A DNA stretch of 64,000 bases from Cyclobacteriaceae bacterium (GTDB lineage: Bacteria > Bacteroidota > Bacteroidia > Cytophagales > Cyclobacteriaceae). The notes beneath the pieces are model-generated. The model did not search any database. It was not told where the DNA came from and worked only from the letters and a program-made list of their open reading frames with translations. Positions 50,195 to 58,392 of the stretch are shown piece by piece. The stretch's first letter is position 1. Every line of letters begins with the position of its first letter. The translations under genes were made by a program, and so were the position numbers. The stretch lies in NCBI GenBank assembly GCA_013141055.1, contig JABFRS010000002.1:620001-684000 (forward strand). Reading direction: 5' to 3'.

Positions 50195-52573
50195 TCAGAA
50201 TTTAAAATTGTAGGAAACTGATGGAACGATTGAACCAATGATTGACAGCTGTGTCGCCTGCGACTGCAAAGGCTGGCCTTGCGGAACTCTCTGATCATTC
50301 TGTGAAAAATAAATTGAAAAGGGATTCCGTCTGGAGTACACATTATAAAGAGAGAATACCCAATAGTCCGTATTCTTTCTTGGCTTGCCATTTCTCACTT
50401 TCACTCCTTCCAATCTGAAAGAAATATCGAGGCGATGGTAGCTTGGTAAATGAACATTATTGCGGGATTCATTTGCATTGTAAGGAACCAGGAGGCCCTG
50501 CTGATTATATCGGGAGGTTGGAAACGTGGTGGGCGTTCCTGAGTTAAATACAAAATTACCGGATACAGACCATCGTTGATTCAGATCATAGAATCCTGCT
50601 ATCTTGAGGTTGTGTGTCTGATTAAAACGGGTTTCATACCATTCACCTTTATTGATGCCATCAACTTTGAGTTCTGATCTTCCCAACGTATAGCTTATCC
50701 ATCCAGTAAGACGGCCGGTCTTCTTCTGAAGATAGGTTTCAATACCATACGCTCTCCCCTGTCCGCTTAACAGATCACCTTCAAGGAAACGATTGATCAA
50801 AAGATCTGCGCCGTCAATGTAGTCAAGCTGGTTCTGGGTATATCTTAAATAGCCTTCAACAGAAAGCTCATAAGCTCTCTCCTTACCAATGTCTTTAAAA
50901 TATCCCAGTGTAAACTGATCTGAAAGCTGAGGTTTTACATTGTTAGAGCTTGGATTCCATACATCGAGTGGATTGGATGCAGTTGTGTTGGAAATCAAAT
51001 GAAGATACTGCACCATTCTGTTGTAGCTACCTTTTACAGAACTGGTGGGACTGGATTGGACCTTAAAAGAAAGTCGTGGCTCAAGGTTATTATAGACTGC
51101 AATATTCTCACCGCTGTTGTATTTCCTTGTGGATGCAACAGGCTTTCGGATCCCGGGTATGGTGTCTCGATAGGTATAGGCAGTACCGGGTCCCATGTAT
51201 TGAAAGTAAGAGAATCTCAATCCATATTCGATTGAGAAGAGGTCATTGATTCTCTGGCTGTTGCCCAGATGAAGTGCTGATTCAAGATTATATTTCTTAT
51301 CGAGACTGATGTCGACGGGTCTGCCATTGGTAACACCAACTGCATTGGCAGGTTCAAAGGTGTAGTATGTCAGATCGCCACCGAAATTCAATTCATTGTT
51401 CTTATCAATGAAGTAGGTGAATTGAGGTTTGAAGATGAAATTAGAGATGGAAGAATTCCAGCTGAAAGTATTCCGGTCGTCCTTTCCGAATTGCAGTGAG
51501 TAATCATACTTACTGTAAACGAGTGTGAGATTTGAGAAAAGTCTTTCATTGAAGAGATGATTCCAGCGGAGCGTTGAAGTTGCATTTCCCCAATCAAAGC
51601 CCTGGGTTTTATCAAACTTGAAATTATCCCTTCCAAAGTATCCGGAAAGATATAACCTGTTTTTCCTGTTGATGTTATAGTTGGCCTTCATGGTCAGATC
51701 GTAGAAGTTCAGAGCACCACCATCCTTTAAAAGCTGAACAAAAGGACGCGCGAGAACATCGATATAGGAACGTCGGGCGGCGATGATGAAGGATGCTTTA
51801 TCTTTAATGATCGGTCCTTCGATCGCCAACCGGCTGAAGATCGATCCGATTCCTCCAGATGCTTCCAGTTTTTTACTGTTCCCTTCTTTCATGCGCACGT
51901 CAAGGATGGATGCGAGACGGCCGCCATATCGGGCAGGGACCGCACCTTTGTAGAGCTTGGTGTCTTTCACAGCATCAGGATTAAATACGGAGAAGAATCC
52001 AAACAAATGTGAAGAGTTGTAGACAGGAGCTTCGTCCAGAAGGATGAGATTTTGTCCAACACTTCCACCACGGACATTGAATCCTGAAGCGCCCTCGCCG
52101 ACTGTGCTTACACCCGGCAGGAGGAGAATGCTTCGTAACACATCCGATTCACCAAAGAGTGTAGGGATTCTCAGGATGGTTTTCATTTCGAGCTTATTGG
52201 TGCTCATTTCGGTGTTTTGAACGTTGGCCTGTTCAATCTCACCTTTCACTACTACCTCCTGAAGCTGTTCGGCTTCCCCCTGGAGTTCGATGTTGATCTC
52301 GGTGTTCTTGTCGAGAACGATCTCTCTGGCAACCGATTGAAATCCGATGTAAGTGTAATTTATGGAGTAAGAAGCTGTTGGCAGGGTGATGGAGTAAAAG
52401 CCATACTCATTCGTTGTAGCACCGCTTTTGATCTCCTTAATGTAGACGGTTGCTCCGATCAGTGCTTCACCGTTGGAAGCGTCCTTGATATAACCATTGA
52501 TCGTAAATTTCTCCTGAGCAAAGGTTGTTGAGCATAAAAAAAGAAATGCTCCTACCCAAAACAATCTCTGCAT
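50195..52573 (-). CDS. TonB-dependent receptor
   Basis: A 792-aa outer-membrane receptor with signal peptide 1-19, an N-terminal carboxypeptidase-regulatory domain (TINGYIKDASNGEALIGATV), a plug with LLLPGVSTVGEGASGFNVRGG and IFSRLAIEGP, and a 22-strand-type barrel ending VPSVSYNFKF. It is cotranscribed with the DUF4249 lipoprotein. Its substrate cannot be told from sequence. It is upstream and divergent from a 41-aa membrane microprotein. Confidence 0.93.
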   Translation of the reverse strand: MQRLFWVGAFLFLCSTTFAQEKFTINGYIKDASNGEALIGATVYIKEIKSGATTNEYGFYSITLPTASYSINYTYIGFQSVAREIVLDKNTEINIELQGEAEQLQEVVVKGEIEQANVQNTEMSTNKLEMKTILRIPTLFGESDVLRSILLLPGVSTVGEGASGFNVRGGSVGQNLILLDEAPVYNSSHLFGFFSVFNPDAVKDTKLYKGAVPARYGGRLASILDVRMKEGNSKKLEASGGIGSIFSRLAIEGPIIKDKASFIIAARRSYIDVLARPFVQLLKDGGALNFYDLTMKANYNINRKNRLYLSGYFGRDNFKFDKTQGFDWGNATSTLRWNHLFNERLFSNLTLVYSKYDYSLQFGKDDRNTFSWNSSISNFIFKPQFTYFIDKNNELNFGGDLTYYTFEPANAVGVTNGRPVDISLDKKYNLESALHLGNSQRINDLFSIEYGLRFSYFQYMGPGTAYTYRDTIPGIRKPVASTRKYNSGENIAVYNNLEPRLSFKVQSSPTSSVKGSYNRMVQYLHLISNTTASNPLDVWNPSSNNVKPQLSDQFTLGYFKDIGKERAYELSVEGYLRYTQNQLDYIDGADLLINRFLEGDLLSGQGRAYGIETYLQKKTGRLTGWISYTLGRSELKVDGINKGEWYETRFNQTHNLKIAGFYDLNQRWSVSGNFVFNSGTPTTFPTSRYNQQGLLVPYNANESRNNVHLPSYHRLDISFRLEGVKVRNGKPRKNTDYWVFSLYNVYSRRNPFSIYFSQNDQRVPQGQPLQSQATQLSIIGSIVPSVSYNFKF

Positions 52574-52652
52574 AATAGTAATTTGGCCTAATACTTAATA
52601 AGACGTCAAAAAGAGTCAATTGTTTTACGAATACCAAAAAATATATCCGGTT

Positions 52653-52778
52653 ATGTTCAGAAAGCTCCGTGAATTCTACAGCGAATACAAAGCTTACTTC
52701 AGAGTAGACCTGGTGATGTATGGCGTAATGATATTGCTAATTATCCTGTACGGGATCTATACCTTGCTGGCAGGTTGA
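52653..52778 (+). CDS. Membrane microprotein, 41 aa
   Basis: From ATG 52653 to TGA 52778 (MFRKLREFYSEYKAYFRVDL, then a single hydrophobic helix VMYGVMILLIILYGIYTLLA). The basic N-terminus points to an N-in topology. It overlaps the 3' end of the convergent bestrophin gene by 22 bases and is divergent from the TonB receptor. The amphipathic-helix plus membrane-segment design makes coding likely although it is short. No known family. Confidence 0.6.
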   Translation: MFRKLREFYSEYKAYFRVDLVMYGVMILLIILYGIYTLLAG

Positions 52779-53656
52779 GGCAACAAGATCTCTTTCACGT
52801 TATCGCGGATCTTTGAGGTCAGCTCATCTGTAGGAAGATCGTTCACATCTTTTCCGAAAGGATCCTCAATTTCCTCTGCAATCAATTCAACACTGAAGAT
52901 CACAAAAGAGATCAGGACAACAATCGGAATAGTGATGTACTCTGTTGTTGTCACAAAACCAAAGGGCAGAGTGATGATGTAGATGAAAATAAATTTCTTA
53001 ATATACATCGAATAGGAATATGGAATAGGAGTATTCTTAATGCGCTCACAGGCACCCAGGATATCAGAAAACTCTTTTAATTCTTTGTCTACAAGGAATA
53101 ATTGATCTCCGGAAATAGCTTTTTTCTGATACAATTCATTCATACGCTGATACATCATGGAGGAGACACGATTGGGAACGTGCTTCACGTTTTTAAAATT
53201 GTCCAGGAAGTTGTCTCCTACCGGTTCAAGTTCAGCAACGTTGACACCCATTCTTAAATGATCCTTGACAGATCTGGCAAAATTGATGATCATGGCGCTG
53301 AAGAATTTACGGTTCTCCATATCATCCAATGGCAGAAAAGCATTCATCTTCTGAGCAAGGTTGCGGGTATTGTTGACCATGCTTCCCCAATGCCTTCTCC
53401 CCTCCCACCAGCGGTCGTAGGCAGAATTGGTACGAAAGACAAGGAACAAGCCGAGCACGATTCCAAGCAGGGAATGCATGGAAATGGTGCTGTGAAAATC
53501 CTTCTCATGCAATCTGAAAACGTCGAGGATAAGATAACATGTAATTGCCGAGTATGCAGCCATAAAGATCAAAACGGGCTGCAGCGTCCGCATCACGTGA
53601 CGACTGTATGAATGTGTGATCAGAGAAAACCAAGCCTTGGGATTATAATCTACCAT
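52757..53656 (-). CDS. Bestrophin-family anion channel
   Basis: A 299-aa membrane protein (UPF0187/bestrophin) with four main helices: ITHSYSRHVMRTLQPVLIFMAAYSAITCYLIL, LLGIVLGLFLVFRTNSAYDRWWEGRRHWG (the characteristic NSAYDRWWEGR signature), FIFIYIITLPFGFV, and a C-terminal ELIAEEIEDPFGKDVNDLP. Bacterial bestrophins form pentameric ion channels, often cation- or chloride-permeable. Regulation is unknown. A divergent promoter region separates it from 53753. Confidence 0.92.
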   Translation of the reverse strand: MVDYNPKAWFSLITHSYSRHVMRTLQPVLIFMAAYSAITCYLILDVFRLHEKDFHSTISMHSLLGIVLGLFLVFRTNSAYDRWWEGRRHWGSMVNNTRNLAQKMNAFLPLDDMENRKFFSAMIINFARSVKDHLRMGVNVAELEPVGDNFLDNFKNVKHVPNRVSSMMYQRMNELYQKKAISGDQLFLVDKELKEFSDILGACERIKNTPIPYSYSMYIKKFIFIYIITLPFGFVTTTEYITIPIVVLISFVIFSVELIAEEIEDPFGKDVNDLPTDELTSKIRDNVKEILLPQPASKV

Positions 53657-53752
53657 ATTTAAGAATTCGCCCGAATTTACAGGGTTTATTAAAAAAAATC
53701 CAATAAAGTATTTTCAAATAACGTTAAACTTGTGGTTAAAATATACCTCTAA

Positions 53753-54514
53753 ATGAAAGCAGTCGTTTTCTTTTTGCTGATCCTTATTTCAGGATTAACC
53801 CATGCACAGGATTATGCTGTGACACAAAAGAATGATACCCTTCGCGGGAAAGTCCAGATCCAGGGTTATGACATTATCGATCGCGTGGATGTTGTACAAC
53901 CCGACAAGAAAAGTCATTTCACCTGCATTCAACTTAAAAGCGTATTCATTAAAGGTGAAACATACACCCCTGTCAAGTCAGTAGAGGGTGCGTACCGGAT
54001 GATGAAGCTAATCCGGTCAGGGTTTTTAAGTCTGTATAAGGCACGGCGTCCCAACAGCTATGTCTACGAAAATGACTACCTCGTTAAAAAAGATGGTACG
54101 GCAATGGAAGTACCGGGATTGTATTTCAAGAAGGTGTTAATGACTTATCTCGGCGATTGTCAGTCTGTGAGTGATAAGATCAAGAGCGAGGAATTAAAAA
54201 GAAAGGATATTGATAAGGTCGTCGAGGAGTACAATAAATGTCTTCAGGCTCCAAAAATTACTGAGCCAGTAGTTACTGTGATAACTACCAACCCAACGCT
54301 TGAGGCAATTAAAAAATTACAGGATCGTATTGAAGTAAGTTCGCTTTCAACGAAGAAAGATGCCTCAGACATATTAAAAGATCTTGCACAAAAGACAGCT
54401 GCGAATCAACCCATTCCTAACTATTTATTAGAGGGTTTGAAAGAAACTGTTAAAGACGCTCCTGAGTTTAAAGAAGAAACTGATCAGCTGGTGGCTTTGA
54501 TCAGGAAACCGTAA
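53753..54514 (+). CDS. Secreted hypothetical protein, 253 aa
   Basis: Signal peptide 1-18 (MKAVVFFLLILISGLTHAQ). The N-terminal ~150 residues are beta-rich (YAVTQKNDTLRGKVQIQGYD; FTCIQLKSVFIKGETYTPV), as in Bacteroidota proteins that start with a KNDTLRGKV motif; the C-terminal 100 residues are helical. No catalytic residues are evident. It ends one base before the convergent DoxX gene begins its stop codon. Confidence 0.7.
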   Translation: MKAVVFFLLILISGLTHAQDYAVTQKNDTLRGKVQIQGYDIIDRVDVVQPDKKSHFTCIQLKSVFIKGETYTPVKSVEGAYRMMKLIRSGFLSLYKARRPNSYVYENDYLVKKDGTAMEVPGLYFKKVLMTYLGDCQSVSDKIKSEELKRKDIDKVVEEYNKCLQAPKITEPVVTVITTNPTLEAIKKLQDRIEVSSLSTKKDASDILKDLAQKTAANQPIPNYLLEGLKETVKDAPEFKEETDQLVALIRKP

Positions 54515-54928
54515 TTACTTCTTAATAAATTTCTGAATTACTGATTTTACTTTCTCGCGATCATACCAGAGAACATAGAGAGAGCATACTGTAACGATGA
54601 CAGCATACAGGAACAACTGACCTCCGTCGTTCCCTCCATTCTCCGATGGAATTGTAATTCCAAGAATGGTTAAGTGCATGCCAATGGCACCCGCCATCAA
54701 ACCGAGGGAGAGTCCTGCACCCAGCCATGTTGTTGCCGGAACCAGAATAAGTACAGAAGCAATCAACTCCATGACCCCCACTCCGATGCGTCCCCACGGT
54801 TCCATTCCTATTGTAGTAAAAATGTAAACAGATTCAGGTGATGCTGAGAATTTGAAATACAGAGTTTGAAGCATGATCACAGCTGCAAGAATGCGGGTTG
54901 CCCAGTAAAGAAGGGTGGTAAATTTCAT
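54515..54928 (-). CDS. DoxX-like four-helix membrane protein
   Basis: A 137-aa protein with four hydrophobic helices (residues ~8-26, 50-70, 76-96, 105-122) and motifs GVMELIASVLILVPATTWLG and LSLGLMAGAIGMHL, which follow the DoxX/DoxD layout. Members are linked to thiosulfate oxidation, oxidative stress or unknown functions. The gene is followed immediately by the convergent neighbour's end; its 125-bp upstream gap can hold a promoter. Confidence 0.8.
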   Translation of the reverse strand: MKFTTLLYWATRILAAVIMLQTLYFKFSASPESVYIFTTIGMEPWGRIGVGVMELIASVLILVPATTWLGAGLSLGLMAGAIGMHLTILGITIPSENGGNDGGQLFLYAVIVTVCSLYVLWYDREKVKSVIQKFIKK

Positions 54929-55053
54929 AGGTTTAAAATTTTGTCAAAGGTCAGAAATGAAACGCATCTTATGACCAGAGGATGTGTCCGTCAAAAGACA
55001 ATTGATTGATAAAACCTGACTAATTGTTTAAGACAAAGCAGCGCATCATTGAT

Positions 55054-55848
55054 CTACTTGTTATTGGAAGGCTTAACCAAATCATAGACTTCCTTATTAT
55101 TTATGACGATTATGATTGTTACAATGGCTACAATAATTGTAAAGAAAATCATTGAAACCGCATATACTCCAAAACCCTTGAGGAATGCTTTGACCTTTGA
55201 CTGGTGGGTGAAAAAACTCATTTGACCATAGCTGAAGTACAAGATCATCATCACCACCATGATGTCGTTAGGAAAATACACTCCTGAAATCTTGAAATAA
55301 ATGAGCGCGAAAATACTTAGCCAATACATATGTCCCTGAAGGTAAAATGGAAGGACAGATTGCTCCAGAAAAGTCAGTCCGCTCTTACGAAAGAAAATGT
55401 ACCTGGAAACAAAAGCCTGAATAGGTATGATGGCAAACGAAAACAATTTTATGTTGTCGGAGCTAAACTGCAGGACCATTTTCTGGAACTGCGCCTGCCC
55501 TTTGCCTGGCTTGACTGTCTGAAAAGTTTCGCTGGCTGATTTCATGAATGCCACCAAATCAACACTCAGTATTTCTGCAATCAGCAGCATGAGCGTGATC
55601 ATCAAAAAGAAGTAGCCTACAGGCCCATAATACAATACCCGGTTTCCCTCAATAAAACATCTGGATGCAGGACCTGGATGAATCGTCAGGTCTTTCAGAG
55701 TTCTGGGAAACATTCCATCAAAGCCATATATCCTGGCCTGAAAGTCATGATACAAATTTCCAAAAGAAAGCTTTTTGGGAGGCGAAGGTTGGGCGCATTG
55801 GGAGCAGAATTTACCCTGAACTTCAGCGCCGCAGTTGATGCAATTCAT
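55054..55848 (-). CDS. DUF3667 zinc-ribbon membrane protein
   Basis: A 264-aa protein starting with a zinc ribbon (MNCINCGAEVQGKFCSQCAQ, CxxC-x8-CxxC), then a TLKDLTIHPG segment typical for DUF3667, and five or six membrane helices (VGYFFLMITLMLLIAEIL, LYFSYGQMSFF, VYAVSMIFFTIIVAIVTIIIVI). Function unknown; it may act as a membrane sensor or transport helper. It lies downstream of the LytTR regulator by 37 bp and may belong to its operon. Confidence 0.85.
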   Translation of the reverse strand: MNCINCGAEVQGKFCSQCAQPSPPKKLSFGNLYHDFQARIYGFDGMFPRTLKDLTIHPGPASRCFIEGNRVLYYGPVGYFFLMITLMLLIAEILSVDLVAFMKSASETFQTVKPGKGQAQFQKMVLQFSSDNIKLFSFAIIPIQAFVSRYIFFRKSGLTFLEQSVLPFYLQGHMYWLSIFALIYFKISGVYFPNDIMVVMMILYFSYGQMSFFTHQSKVKAFLKGFGVYAVSMIFFTIIVAIVTIIIVINNKEVYDLVKPSNNK

Positions 55849-55885
55849 AAACTAAATATAAAACCCAAAGCGGAAAACGCAAAGT

Positions 55886-56647
55886 TTATCGATCCAGCCA
55901 TTCTTTAAACTCCTGTACACGTTCGCGGGCCACAATAATATCCATATCATCGCTGGTCTTTAGCAGAAGTTTCAGTCGGCTATTGGTAAAGCTGATCATG
56001 TCCTGAATTGAATCGACACCAACAAAGTATTTTCTGTTTACTCTAAAGAATCGCGAAGGATCGATTATCCCTTCCAGTTGATCCAATGTGAAATCCAGAA
56101 TATGCTTGCGGTCGTCGGAAGTCTGGGCGAATGTGGCTTTCTCGAGGCTATAGAAAAAAAGGATATCTTTTACTTCGACCGACTTGAGGTGCTCTCCTAC
56201 TTTTAAAACGAAGCGCTCCTTATATTTTTTGGTAAGCATTTGCATGGCAAAGCCGATGCTTTCAATCATTTTTTCCTGCGGCTGACTGCTTCCCACAAGG
56301 CGCTCATATTTTTTAAATGCATTGGAAAGCTCTTCATGATCAACAGGCTTCAGAATATAATCAATGCTATTTACTTTAAATGCCTTTAAAGCATATTCAT
56401 TATAAGCAGTTGTAAATATAACCGGCGATCTTACTTCTACCTTATCAAATATTTCAAAGCTAAGACCATCCGCGAGCTGGATATCCATAAAGATCAGATC
56501 CACCGGAAGGTTTTTTGAAAACCATTCCACAGAACGTTTTACAGAATCAAGCTTACCAACAATGACAGAACCAGAGGATATTTTCAGGATGAGGTTCTCC
56601 AACCGATCCGCTGCCTGTATTTCATCTTCAATGATCAATATCTTCAT
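55886..56647 (-). CDS. LytTR-family response regulator (second pair)
   Basis: A 253-aa regulator: receiver domain with MKILIIEDEIQAADRLE, phosphoacceptor Asp55 in LIFMDIQLADG, and FTTAYNEYALKAFKVNSIDYILKPVD; C-terminal LytTR domain (FFRVNRKYFVGVDSI, LLLKTSDDMDIIVARERVQEFKEWLD). Its ATG overlaps the kinase stop (ATGA), so the two are coupled. It probably controls cell-envelope or stress genes; the upstream kinase senses a membrane signal. Confidence 0.94.
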   Translation of the reverse strand: MKILIIEDEIQAADRLENLILKISSGSVIVGKLDSVKRSVEWFSKNLPVDLIFMDIQLADGLSFEIFDKVEVRSPVIFTTAYNEYALKAFKVNSIDYILKPVDHEELSNAFKKYERLVGSSQPQEKMIESIGFAMQMLTKKYKERFVLKVGEHLKSVEVKDILFFYSLEKATFAQTSDDRKHILDFTLDQLEGIIDPSRFFRVNRKYFVGVDSIQDMISFTNSRLKLLLKTSDDMDIIVARERVQEFKEWLDR

Positions 56648-57663
56648 ACTAATGTTGAAATGATTGGCAATCTGACAATGAACTTATCACCGCTATCGGA
56701 GATTTCAACTTTCGTATTGCTGAGAAATTCATACCTCCTCTTAATATTCTGTAATCCAAGCCCTGAAGTAGGTTCCGGTAAAGAATTCTTCTTCAGGATT
56801 GAATTTTCAATCACAATAAAATTTTCTTCCGAATAAAGTTTAAGGGTCAATGGATTGTCTTCTGACACTACATTGTGCTTGATCGCATTTTCCAGAAGCA
56901 TCTGCATTGCCAGCGGAGCGACAGAAGATTGTACACCCGATAAATTGATTTCTACTTTAAGCTTCTCACCGAATCTTATTTTCTGAAGGAACAGGTAAGC
57001 ATCAATGAATTTCAACTCGTCTTCCAGTGGCACGACTTCTTTTTCCCGGGTATCAAGGACATATCGATAAACTTCAGAGAGTTGTTTAATGAACCGAGCC
57101 GCTTTATCCTGATCTTCATACACAAGATTGGTCAAGGCATTTAAGCTATTGAAAAGAAAATGTGGATTAACCTGATTCTTCAGACTCTCATATTGTGAAC
57201 GGACATTTTCCTTTTGCAACTGCTCTTCCCGTACAGCAGATTGCTTCCAACGGATCAGAAATTCTCTCCCATGGAGAAACAGTGACACTAAAAAAGTAAG
57301 GATCAGGGAAAATCCGACGATCCATCTATTATTTCCAATTTTGAATGGCACCAATTGTGACCAGGCAAAATCAATCAGCAAAACAATGCCTGTTGTATAG
57401 ATCGTTGTGATAATAATGCCAACGACCAATCTTTTAATAGGAAATTCTACCCAGGAGATTTTGTCATTTGCATAATGAGTGAGGACGTCATTGCCCATCC
57501 ACAAAAAGAACCATACACTGAAACCAAATCCAGTAACCCAAAGATAACTTTCAGCATTCGTGTGGCAGCTTGTGCACGTAAAGTAGGTCATGATACCCGA
57601 CCCCACGATGGAGATCAGAAAAACCCTGAGAGATTTTGACCACAATGACGAACCCATTACCAT
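56644..57663 (-). CDS. LytS/YehU-type membrane histidine kinase
   Basis: A 339-aa kinase with four hydrophobic helices in the first ~150 residues, including two Cys in TCTSCHTN (a periplasmic CxxCH-like motif), a coiled-coil linker, then the His_kinase core NPHFLFNSLNALTNL and an HATPase_c with LENAIKHNVVSED (N box) and SGLGLQNIKRRYE (G box). CxxCH could attach heme or a metal, although only this motif supports that. It pairs with the LytTR regulator through a 4-bp overlap. Confidence 0.93.
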   Translation of the reverse strand: MVMGSSLWSKSLRVFLISIVGSGIMTYFTCTSCHTNAESYLWVTGFGFSVWFFLWMGNDVLTHYANDKISWVEFPIKRLVVGIIITTIYTTGIVLLIDFAWSQLVPFKIGNNRWIVGFSLILTFLVSLFLHGREFLIRWKQSAVREEQLQKENVRSQYESLKNQVNPHFLFNSLNALTNLVYEDQDKAARFIKQLSEVYRYVLDTREKEVVPLEDELKFIDAYLFLQKIRFGEKLKVEINLSGVQSSVAPLAMQMLLENAIKHNVVSEDNPLTLKLYSEENFIVIENSILKKNSLPEPTSGLGLQNIKRRYEFLSNTKVEISDSGDKFIVRLPIISTLV

Positions 57664-57724
57664 GAATGCTGAAAGTTAAATCTGAAAGCAAAAGCTAATA
57701 TAAGTTTTATTGATCAGGTAAAAA

Positions 57725-58363
57725 TTACTTACACTGATTTAACAGTTCTGCCGTTGTTTCTTTTCCCCATACCGGCGCCAGAACATTTTCAGACTTATAG
57801 CTGGCGAATTTTTCAAGAGCAATTTTTGCGGTAGCACAAGCTTCTGCTGTTGATGCATTCAAAAAACGGGCTGTTCCAAACTGCATCTGAGCCATTAATC
57901 CAAGTGCACGTGGATTCTCAGGATTCAACTTGTTAGCTTTTCCATACGACTGCATGGCAAGGCTTGAATACTTCTGACCCCTTGACCTTGGATCTACAGT
58001 GACACGAATGGTATGAATGAATCCTTGCAGCGTTACAATCTCCGATTCATTTGCATTAATGGCTATTGCTTTATCTATTTCCAACTGCGCCTGATCGAGA
58101 TAGGAATCTTTCTTTGTTCCGTCGCCTTCTTTGGTAGCCATCAATACATATCCAAAAGATGCATAATAGAATGGTTCCCATTTGGTCTTTTCTGAATTTC
58201 CGACCCTGTCAAGAACATTCACTGCCTGCTGGATCTCTTCAATGGTTTGAGCTCTATAAACCTGTTCTATGCTTTTGCCCATGGTTTCAAAGTACTTGGC
58301 ATCATTTGAGAATGCACAGGCAGAGGAGCATGCGATAATGAGGGATAAGATGATCGTTTTCAT
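57725..58363 (-). CDS. Secreted TPR-like protein, 212 aa
   Basis: Signal peptide 1-18 (MKTIILSLIIACSSACAFS), then a helical protein with TPR-like repeats (GYVLMATKEGDG..., AINANESEIVTLQGFIHT, GKANKLNPENPRALGLMAQMQFG). TPR proteins mediate protein-protein interactions. The gene lies between the second two-component pair and the TonB receptor, all on one strand, and could be a regulated envelope factor; the operon relation is only inferred from spacing (29 bp after the receptor). Confidence 0.75.
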   Translation of the reverse strand: MKTIILSLIIACSSACAFSNDAKYFETMGKSIEQVYRAQTIEEIQQAVNVLDRVGNSEKTKWEPFYYASFGYVLMATKEGDGTKKDSYLDQAQLEIDKAIAINANESEIVTLQGFIHTIRVTVDPRSRGQKYSSLAMQSYGKANKLNPENPRALGLMAQMQFGTARFLNASTAEACATAKIALEKFASYKSENVLAPVWGKETTAELLNQCK

Positions 58364-58392
58364 AATAATTGGATTTAAAGGTTATGAGTTAA

